Positions 1-5,386 of a DNA stretch of 11,979 nucleotides are shown in pieces. Positions within the stretch are counted from its first letter, which is position 1; each line of letters begins with the position of its first letter. The stretch is from JAWABC01 sp043810595 (GTDB lineage Archaea; Nanobdellota; Nanobdellia; SCGC-AAA011-G17; VGLX01), in the NCBI GenBank assembly GCA_043810595.1, contig JBDRNX010000024.1:1-11979 (forward strand). Direction: 5' to 3'. The notes beneath the pieces are model-generated. The model was not told the origin of the DNA. It did no database searches and was given only the letters and a program-made list of their open reading frames with translations. The position numbers were made by a program, and so were the translations under genes.

Positions 1-326
1 CCTAATGCTGTGAAGAATGCCACGTCGCTTATTCTAATCTTGTATTTTGTTATTCTTTTCATTTTGTATGTGGCAAAGCCTATTGCGAGGAATATGGCCG
101 GTATGAATAATGTGTGCGTGAACGTCCTGTGCACTTCAGAAATCTCAATCGATGAAACTATCCTTAGGAACCAGTATGCTATTATGTCCAGGTCTGGCAG
201 CAGCCCTGCTATTCCCGCTACTAAGACGAGGTATAAGGGTATTTGTTTTTTGTTTTTAACTATGTAATCCCTTATTATGTCTGCTATTATTATGGCTACT
301 AATACGTGGGTTACTGCGTGCGGCAT
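1..326 (-). CDS. DUF457/YdjM-like integral membrane protein (partial, C-terminus outside window)
   Basis: Translating the minus strand gives an open frame that begins at ATG (326-324) and runs off the window edge after 108 residues. It starts MPHAVTHVLV, with a first membrane helix near residues 6-18, a second hydrophobic stretch around 30-42 ending in the motif LLPDLDIIAYW, and HRTFTHTLF near 67-75 leading into a third helix. The early His, the PDLD acidic pair and the HxxxTH pattern are the hallmarks of the YdjM/DUF457 family, annotated as membrane-bound metal-dependent hydrolases whose reaction is not established. It starts 9 nt after the stop of the phasin-like gene and probably forms the last visible gene of the ubiB operon. 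A GAGGA stretch 14 nt before the start is a weak ribosome-binding candidate. The family call rests on the motifs; enzymatic activity is not shown. Confidence 0.8.
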   Translation of the reverse strand, partial: MPHAVTHVLVAIIIADIIRDYIVKNKKQIPLYLVLVAGIAGLLPDLDIIAYWFLRIVSSIEISEVHRTFTHTLFIPAIFLAIGFATYKMKRITKYKIRISDVAFFTAL

Positions 327-335
327 ATTTCAGAA

Positions 336-590
336 TTATTTCCTCTTTTTTGTTTTCCCTTTCTTCTCTACCTCTTTGATGAATTTGCTTATTTCTGTTC
401 TCACTTCTTTTTCTATTCTCCCCCTGTGTTTGTCTACTTTCGCTGCTATCTTGCTGACGAAGGCGTCTGCTTGTTTTTCGTTTATCTTTCCCTTCCTCAT
501 GAGTTCATTTGCTACTTTCTTTGCAGTTTCTTTTGTTACTACAAGTAAGCCGATGCCTATCAGCTTTGCTTTTCTGAATTCATCTTTCAT
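336..590 (-). CDS. Small phasin-like helical protein (COG3937-type)
   Basis: This 84-residue, Lys/Glu-rich, almost entirely helical protein has a short hydrophobic start (LIGIGLLVVT, residues 10-19) followed by KETAKKVANELMRKGKINEKQA. That pattern, GxGxxxxTKExAxxxxxELxxKGxIxxxxA, resembles the small polyhydroxyalkanoate-regulator/phasin-like family. The rest (residues 40-84) is predicted amphipathic helix or coiled coil with a basic tail. In bacteria genes of this family are often found next to ubiB/aarF genes, as here: ubiB ends 3 nt upstream, and a perfect AGGAGGT ribosome-binding site lies in the last ubiB codons. A role as small partner or regulator of the UbiB kinase is inference from this pairing. 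A role in polyester granules is unlikely to be implied by the family name alone. Confidence 0.75.
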   Translation of the reverse strand: MKDEFRKAKLIGIGLLVVTKETAKKVANELMRKGKINEKQADAFVSKIAAKVDKHRGRIEKEVRTEISKFIKEVEKKGKTKKRK

Positions 591-593
591 TTT

Positions 594-2228
594 TCAACCT
601 CCTTTTTGAATCATGGATTTTAGTAAGATTATGAACATCACCATTGTTAGGCCGAAGCCGGTTAGTGATGGTATCATCAGGTTGTAAACCAGCGTTATTG
701 ATGATGCTATTACCAGCGCTCCTGTGATTATTGCTAGGTTTACCGTATTATCTTTTTTATCTTGTTCTTTCTTAAATCTTTTGATTTGCAGTTCCTCAAG
801 CTCTATCTTTTTCTTTTCTTCTTTCTCTATCAGGTCCATTATTCTTATCGCTCTTGAGGGCAGTCTTGTTAGGAATTCTTTGAATTGCCATGCCGTTCTT
901 GTTGCTTCGTGTATCAGGTAAGCGGGGCTTGTTCTTCTTTTCATAACCCTTCTTACTGTCGGCTCGCATGCTTTAACGAAATTGAACTCGGGGTAGAATT
1001 TTTTGGCAAATCCCTCGACTGTTGCCATCGCTTTTATGAGCAGTACGAAGTTTGCTGGGAATTTCATCCTGTATTTTCTTGCTAAAGTAAATGCATCGTA
1101 GAAGAAGCTGCTTATGTTTGTTTGTTGTAACGTTATGTTGTAATACTCTCCTAGATGTTCGCCTAGGTCTTTTTCCAGCTGTTCTGTGTTTGTGTCTTTT
1201 TCTACTATCCCTACGTCTATTATGCTGTTTGCCAATGAGTTGGTGTCTTTGTTTATCAGGGCTATCAGTATGTCTTCTATTTTCCTTCTCAGTTTTATGT
1301 CTATCCTGCCAACGATTCCGAAGTCTAGTAGCGCAACCTTGTCCCCTTTCATCAGGAATATGTTTCCAGGATGGGGATCTGCATGGAAGAAGCCGTAATC
1401 CAGTACTTGTTTTATAAAGCACTCTGTCATGACCCTTACTACTTTCCTCCTTTTTTCTCTGGGGACAGAATCTTCGCCTAACTTCCTCCCTTGGATGTAT
1501 TCCATGGTCAGTACTTTCTTTGTGGTGTGTTCCCAGTGTACTTTTGGTATCCTTATTTTGCCATTTTCTTTGAAGTTCCTGTAGAAGATGTCTATGTTTT
1601 TTGCTTCTATCATGTAATCCAATTCTCTTCTTGTGTAATTTTCAAACTCCTCTACTATATCCCTTGGGTTATATTCTCTTACTTCAGGCATGTAGTTCTC
1701 AATCAGGTCTGCTATCTTGTATAGTATGTCTATGTCTGTTTTGAAGGTTTCCTCTATTTTCGGTCTTTGTACTTTTACCGCTACCCTCTCTCCTGTTTTC
1801 AGTATTGCTAGGTGTACTTGTCCTACTGATGCTGCTGCTATTGGTTTTTTTTCGAATTTTTTGAATATCTGGTTTATTGGTTTTTTGAGTTCTTCTTCTA
1901 CTATCCTTTTTACTTCTTGGTATTCGAATTCTTTTACGCTGTCTTGTAGCTTGCTGAATTCCTGGCAGTATTCTTCTGGTATAAGGTCGGGCCTTAAGCT
2001 TAGCAGTTGTCCCAGCTTTACGAATGTACCCCCTAATTCATCCATTGCCATCCTGATTCTTGCTGGAAGGTTTTTGTCTTTGGTTTTTTGTTTTTTGAAT
2101 CTCTTCCCAAAGCTCAGGTGTGATCTTAATTTTAGCCTGTCTATCAGGTAACCCAATTCTACTTTGAATAGAACGTCCACTATCTGGTTCAGCCTCTTTA
2201 TGTCCCTCAGGGTCTGAGCTATGCTCAT
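594..2228 (-). CDS. ubiB: UbiB/ABC1/AarF-family atypical kinase
   Basis: This 544-residue protein has the full set of UbiB-family motifs: the KxGQ motif (KLGQ, 71-74), the Ala-rich nucleotide loop AAASVGQ (131-137) replacing the usual kinase Gly loop, the ATP-binding lysine in VAVKVQRP (K152), the ExD motif (ELD, 202-204), the catalytic HADPHPGN (282-289) and the metal-binding DFG (302-304). Residues 465-495 form a charged helix, and two hydrophobic segments (about 497-517 and 522-537) form a C-terminal hairpin membrane anchor as in bacterial and mitochondrial members. Family members support quinone or other isoprenoid-lipid metabolism through ATPase activity. The lipid handled in this archaeon cannot be told from the sequence. 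The ATG at 2228 is 27 nt from the centre of a TATA box, so the mRNA is probably leaderless. It is first in an operon with the phasin-like and DUF457 genes, divergent from the protease/RimK unit. Confidence 0.96.
   Translation of the reverse strand: MSIAQTLRDIKRLNQIVDVLFKVELGYLIDRLKLRSHLSFGKRFKKQKTKDKNLPARIRMAMDELGGTFVKLGQLLSLRPDLIPEEYCQEFSKLQDSVKEFEYQEVKRIVEEELKKPINQIFKKFEKKPIAAASVGQVHLAILKTGERVAVKVQRPKIEETFKTDIDILYKIADLIENYMPEVREYNPRDIVEEFENYTRRELDYMIEAKNIDIFYRNFKENGKIRIPKVHWEHTTKKVLTMEYIQGRKLGEDSVPREKRRKVVRVMTECFIKQVLDYGFFHADPHPGNIFLMKGDKVALLDFGIVGRIDIKLRRKIEDILIALINKDTNSLANSIIDVGIVEKDTNTEQLEKDLGEHLGEYYNITLQQTNISSFFYDAFTLARKYRMKFPANFVLLIKAMATVEGFAKKFYPEFNFVKACEPTVRRVMKRRTSPAYLIHEATRTAWQFKEFLTRLPSRAIRIMDLIEKEEKKKIELEELQIKRFKKEQDKKDNTVNLAIITGALVIASSITLVYNLMIPSLTGFGLTMVMFIILLKSMIQKGG
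597..603 (-). promoter_or_regulatory. Shine-Dalgarno site for the phasin-like gene
   Basis: AGGAGGT on the minus strand sits 6 nt before the ATG at 590 and is formed by the last Gly-Gly codons of ubiB, so translation of the small gene is probably tied to that of ubiB. Confidence 0.85.
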
Positions 2229-2250
2229 AAAACTACTTTTTGTTTTTTAA

Positions 2251-2259
2251 TTTATATAA
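2251..2259 (-). promoter_or_regulatory. TATA box of the ubiB operon
   Basis: The minus strand reads TTATATAAA, centred at 2255. This is 27 nt before the ubiB ATG, which places the transcription start at or next to the start codon. Confidence 0.75.
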
Positions 2260-2276
2260 TTTGTGTTTACGAAATG

Positions 2277-2284
2277 TTTATAAA
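2277..2284 (+). promoter_or_regulatory. TATA box of the protease-RimK-peptidase operon
   Basis: TTTATAAA is centred at 2280.5, about 26 nt before the ATG at 2307. Its position argues that the upstream in-frame ATG at 2274 is not translated, because that ATG lies upstream of the TATA box. Confidence 0.75.
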
Positions 2285-2306
2285 ACGCAAAAAAATTTGT
2301 AGGGTG

Positions 2307-2630
2307 ATGGACAAGATTGTGGTTGGTCTTACTGAAAAAGTTATGATTAAAGGTAAAGAGGTCGTTGCAAGGATAGATACTGGTGCTGACAGGAGTTCTA
2401 TATGCAAGGAGCTTTACTCTGAGCTAGGTCTGGGCCCTTTTGTTGGTAAGGTCAAAACCAAATCTGTTAACAATGTAGAGCTTAGGCCTACGGTGGAGGC
2501 TGAGTTTGAGATTCGCGGTAAGAAAATTAGAACCTTGTTCAATATTGCTGATCGTTCAAAGATGAGGTATCAGTTACTTATTGGTCAGGATGTTTTGAAG
2601 AGGGGGTTTTTGGTTGATCCTTCAAAATGA
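2307..2630 (+). CDS. RimK-associated retropepsin-like aspartyl protease (COG4067/PF05618-type)
   Basis: This 107-residue single-domain protein carries the retropepsin signature: the catalytic DTGA (D24-A27, in ARIDTGADRSSI) and the later hydrophobic-Gly motif LLIGQDVL (90-97), separated by beta-strand-rich sequence. One lobe of this size would have to dimerise to form an active site. It matches the family found beside RimK genes, called RimB in Pseudomonas, where it acts against the glutamate tails made by RimK. The next gene is indeed RimK, with its ATG overlapping this stop codon (ATGA). The start at 2307 is preferred over ATG 2274 because the TATA box spans 2277-2284 and because MDKIVVGLTEKV is where family similarity begins. 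The protease fold call is firm; the substrate is inference. Confidence 0.88.
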   Translation: MDKIVVGLTEKVMIKGKEVVARIDTGADRSSICKELYSELGLGPFVGKVKTKSVNNVELRPTVEAEFEIRGKKIRTLFNIADRSKMRYQLLIGQDVLKRGFLVDPSK

Positions 2631-3709
2631 AGTTGGCTGTTATTAGTCTTGGTGGCCCTACGAGCAGGAACATAATTAGTGAGGCGAGCAAGCTTTTTGA
2701 TGTTGCTGACAACATCGACATCAGGAAGGTTGATGTTGAGATGGGTTCAGAAGGGTTGGCTGTTCTTAACGAAGGCAAGAGGCTTCCTCATTACGATTGT
2801 GTTTATGTTAGGGGCTCTTACAAGTATGCTTTGCTTCAGTCTTCTATTACGTCCGCTTTGTATGGCAAGTGTTACATGCCGCTTCATTCAAACTCTTTTA
2901 CTTCGGGTCATGATAAGTTGCTTACCTTTTTGGAGTTGCAGCGTTGTAACCTTCCCATGCCTACTACCTACGTTTCAGCTACGACTAATTCTGCTAAGCA
3001 GCTTTTCAACAACATCCGTTACCCCATAATTATCAAGATTCCGAAGGGTACTCAGGGTAGGGGTGTGATGGTTGCTGATTCTGTTCAGTCTGCTCGTTCG
3101 ATGATTGATGCTTTGGATGCTTTTAATCAGCCTTACATAATCCAGGAGTTCTTGGAGACTGATGCTTCTGACATAAGGGCTATTGTTTGTGGTGATAAGG
3201 TTGTTGCTTGTATGCGTCGTAGGAATCCTTCTCCTGCTGAGTTTCGTGCTAACATCCATCAGGGTGGCGTTGGTGAGTCTTGCAACCTGAATTTTGATGC
3301 TGAGCAGGTTGCTGTGAGGGCTGCTCGTGCTCTTAAGTGTGACATCTGTGCTGTTGACATGTTGGAGTATAATGGCAAGATGCATGTTATCGAGGTTAAT
3401 CTCTCTCCTGGTTTGGAAGGTATTAACGCTGCTCTCGATACTAACGTTGCAGTTCCCCTTGCTAAATTCCTGTATGAAAAGGCTAAGGATTTTGTTGAGG
3501 TTAAGCGTAACGGCGATTTTAACAACGTGGTTAAGAAAATCGGCAGTCAGGAGATGATTTCTAATCTGAGTATTAGGGGTGGTATTATCAGGTTGCCTGA
3601 GCTTATCACTAAGATCACTGGTTTCACTCCCGATGATGATGTTAAGATCGTTATTAGTAAGGGTAATTTGATGATTCACAAGTATGATCTTGAGAAGGAT
3701 AAAAGTTAA
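2627..3709 (+). CDS. rimK: RimK-type ATP-grasp amidoligase with AbrB-like C-terminal segment
   Basis: This 360-residue ligase has a pre-ATP-grasp domain at 1-95, then ATP-grasp motifs: GHDKLLTF (K97), IIIKIPKGTQGRG (132-146, ATP lysine and Gly loop), IIQEFLE (171-177), DIRAIV (182-187), RANIHQGG (207-214) and the metal ligands in CAVDML (D244) and VIEVNLSPGLEG (E256, N258). RimK-type enzymes form ATP-dependent amide bonds and add glutamate or similar amino acids to a protein C-terminus or to a cofactor such as F420 or tetrahydromethanopterin. The ATP-grasp part ends near residue 290. A linker is followed by 314-352, which reads like an AbrB/SpoVT half (IRGGIIRLPELITKITGF, then PDDDVKIVISKGNLMIHK). 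It overlaps the protease gene upstream by 4 nt and leaves 1 nt before the next gene. The acceptor is unknown, since archaea lack bS6. Confidence 0.93.
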   Translation: MKLAVISLGGPTSRNIISEASKLFDVADNIDIRKVDVEMGSEGLAVLNEGKRLPHYDCVYVRGSYKYALLQSSITSALYGKCYMPLHSNSFTSGHDKLLTFLELQRCNLPMPTTYVSATTNSAKQLFNNIRYPIIIKIPKGTQGRGVMVADSVQSARSMIDALDAFNQPYIIQEFLETDASDIRAIVCGDKVVACMRRRNPSPAEFRANIHQGGVGESCNLNFDAEQVAVRAARALKCDICAVDMLEYNGKMHVIEVNLSPGLEGINAALDTNVAVPLAKFLYEKAKDFVEVKRNGDFNNVVKKIGSQEMISNLSIRGGIIRLPELITKITGFTPDDDVKIVISKGNLMIHKYDLEKDKS

Positions 3710-3710
3710 A

Positions 3711-4319
3711 ATGAAACTAAATGTTCCTTTTTATAAGCAGACTACCGATTTAAATTGCGGGCCTACAGCTTTAAAAATGGCCCTCTCGTATTTAGGTCAA
3801 GATTTTGATATAAATGTTATAGAAGAAAAAACAGATATAAAAGAAGTTAAATTTGTTTCTACTATACAAATTGCGATAGCTTCTGCAGAATTGGGTTTTA
3901 AAACAGAATTTTTCTCAGAGAATGTTTTGTTTGATGAGAGGCATAAAGAATTGGATTTTTATAGGAAGTACAGCAACATGGATTTAGCTTCTTCAAAGAA
4001 GTTGTTGGAAAAGGCTAAAAAGTTAGGTATCAATGTTGATGAAAGAGTATTATCATGTGAAGAATTAATATCTTTTATTTCAGAGGATAGTATTCCTATA
4101 GTTTTGTTGGATTGGAATGTTGTGACAGGTAATAAAGATAAAGGTTATTTAGGGCATTTTGTTCCTGTTGTTGGGTGTGATGATAAGAATTTTTATGTCC
4201 ATAACCAGGGTTTTAATAATCCTTCCCCTTTTTATCCTATAGAAAAAAGAGTTTTTGATGAGGCACGTAAAGCCAGAGGAACTGATGAGGATATTGTAAT
4301 TGTTTACAGGAAAAAATAA
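3711..4319 (+). CDS. C39/papain-like cysteine peptidase
   Basis: This 202-residue cytosolic-looking protein has no signal peptide or membrane segment. It starts MKLNVPFYKQTTDLNCGPTAL, the typical opening of C39-like peptidases, with the catalytic Cys at C16 following the oxyanion Gln-containing stretch. The second half has GHFVPVVGCDDKNFYVHNQG (residues 148-167), supplying the catalytic His (H149) and an Asn (N165) where many relatives have Asp. The middle (70-125) is helical and charged. It lies 1 nt after rimK and must share its transcript. An upstream in-frame ATG at 3684 overlaps rimK and adds a tail that does not match the family, so ATG 3711 is chosen. Base composition is clearly more AT-rich than rimK. 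A plausible role is removal or processing of peptides added by RimK, which is inference from position. Confidence 0.82.
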   Translation: MKLNVPFYKQTTDLNCGPTALKMALSYLGQDFDINVIEEKTDIKEVKFVSTIQIAIASAELGFKTEFFSENVLFDERHKELDFYRKYSNMDLASSKKLLEKAKKLGINVDERVLSCEELISFISEDSIPIVLLDWNVVTGNKDKGYLGHFVPVVGCDDKNFYVHNQGFNNPSPFYPIEKRVFDEARKARGTDEDIVIVYRKK

Positions 4320-4333
4320 AAAAAGAAAAAGGT
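4310..4333 (-). terminator. Oligo-T terminator after the thioredoxin-fold gene
   Basis: Directly after the stop codon, the minus strand carries three T-runs of 5, 7 and 6 bases, interrupted by C and A. This matches the U-rich terminators of archaea. It overlaps the last codons of the convergent peptidase gene. Confidence 0.6.
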
Positions 4334-5368
4334 TTAGCAGCTTCCTGCTGTTGCTGCACCAGTTGTGCTTAGCGTTTGACTGCACTCGCTTGGTTCTGTC
4401 TTGAAACCGCAGCAGATTCCTTCTTTGAATTGGTCTGGTGCTCTTCCGCCTTCATAAGGTTCTCCGTTTACGAAGATTGTTGGGCTTCCTTCCACACTGT
4501 TCTCTTCATTCAGTTTTTTCTCTGCTTCCATCAGCGCTGCTCCCTCGTTTGTGAAGCATTCGTTGACTTTTGTCTTATCCACTCCTGTTTTGTCTGCGCA
4601 TGTTTCCCAGCATGTTTTTATGTTGCTCAAGCTGCAGTCTGTCATGGCACAGTTTACGTAATCCCAGAACTTGTCTTTCTGGTATTTGTAGATGCATGCC
4701 TGTCTTATGTCTTCGTTGAGTTCGTTTATGCCGTGCATGCTGCACAATGTTCCGTCATTTATGCAGTAGTCAACGCCTCCGCCTTGGTAGTTGTCGTAGA
4801 TGACGAAGTGTGGCACTATGTCTACCTTGTCACCCATTAGTTTTGCTACTGGGTACATGCCTATCATTGCCTGTACTCCGTATGGGCAGTATGCCATGTA
4901 GTAGACTTCTACTGTTGGTTTGTCAAGTTTTGGCATATCTTCGCATGTCTGTGCTTGCACTTCTTCTTGCGTTGGCACTTCCTCGTTGAGGTCTATTCCT
5001 TGCGGGAAGAACAGCCTCGCGTCTTTAGTTATGTAGGAGTCGAATTGTTGTGCTCCTATAGTCAGTTTGACGTTGTATAGGTCGCCTACGTCTTTTACAT
5101 CACCAATAGTTGCGGTCGTTTGTCCTTGTAATATTACATCGTTGACGTATTTTATTGCCCTTTCTCCTGCTTGCTGCCCACCTATCGGTGCGCCTACGCC
5201 GCCTCCAGTCAGGCTTGTGAATCCCCTGGTGAACATGGAGATTATTAGCAGCGCAAATAGAACTCCTGCAGCTATCATCCAGAAGTTGTTTCTCCTTCTT
5301 CTTTTGGGGAGCTCAATCTTGTGTTCTGGTTTGTGCTCAGTGTGCTCTTTATGTTCATCTTCGCTCAT
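4334..5368 (-). CDS. Membrane-anchored thioredoxin-fold protein, GILT/DsbA-like, cysteine-rich
   Basis: This 344-residue protein has a charged, His-rich cytoplasmic N-terminus (1-28), one membrane helix (about 29-47), a Gly-rich linker, and an extracytoplasmic part. Residues 68-125 resemble the small N-terminal domain of DsbC-type proteins (DARLFFPQGIDL). From 150 on comes a thioredoxin fold with EVYYMAYCPYG (active Cys C161), then CSMHGINELNEDIRQAC (209-225), close to the GILT signature CQHGxxECxxNxxxxC, and EGSPTIFVNG (293-302) with the cis-Pro P296. The CxxC motif is CPYG, so the second active-site Cys is missing. There are 14 Cys in total, all outside the membrane helix and exported, suggesting structural disulfides. 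It probably acts in thiol-disulfide exchange at the cell surface. It lies 16 nt downstream of the nucleotidyltransferase gene with a strong Shine-Dalgarno site. Confidence 0.8.
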   Translation of the reverse strand: MSEDEHKEHTEHKPEHKIELPKRRRRNNFWMIAAGVLFALLIISMFTRGFTSLTGGGVGAPIGGQQAGERAIKYVNDVILQGQTTATIGDVKDVGDLYNVKLTIGAQQFDSYITKDARLFFPQGIDLNEEVPTQEEVQAQTCEDMPKLDKPTVEVYYMAYCPYGVQAMIGMYPVAKLMGDKVDIVPHFVIYDNYQGGGVDYCINDGTLCSMHGINELNEDIRQACIYKYQKDKFWDYVNCAMTDCSLSNIKTCWETCADKTGVDKTKVNECFTNEGAALMEAEKKLNEENSVEGSPTIFVNGEPYEGGRAPDQFKEGICCGFKTEPSECSQTLSTTGAATAGSC

Positions 5369-5379
5369 TTTGTAAACCC

Positions 5380-5386
5380 CCTCCTT
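5380..5386 (-). promoter_or_regulatory. Shine-Dalgarno site for the thioredoxin-fold gene
   Basis: AAGGAGG on the minus strand overlaps the TAA stop of the upstream gene and lies 11 nt before the ATG at 5368, supporting that start and operon membership. Confidence 0.8.

Noticed and set aside
10..267. 85-residue plus-strand frame at the window start
   Set aside because: The minus strand encodes a DUF457-like protein with matching motifs across the whole stretch.
2274..2306. Upstream ATG at 2274 as start of the aspartyl protease
   Set aside because: The added codons contain the TATA box (2277-2284), which is centred about 26 nt before ATG 2307, and family similarity begins at 2307.
2975..3679. 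234-residue open frame on the minus strand opposite rimK
   Set aside because: It is Ser/Thr/Asn-rich with no motif, opposite a strongly conserved ATP-grasp gene; it is a by-product of T-ending codons in rimK.
3684..3710. ATG at 3684 as start of the C39-like peptidase
   Set aside because: It would overlap rimK by 26 nt and adds MILRRIKVK before the conserved start; ATG 3711 fits the family and the operon spacing.
4320..4380. Possible hairpin terminator after the C39-like gene on the plus strand (GCAGCTTCCTGCTGTTGCTGC)
   Set aside because: The stretch is coding sequence for the tail of the convergent thioredoxin-fold gene, the pairing is imperfect and no T-run follows on the plus strand.
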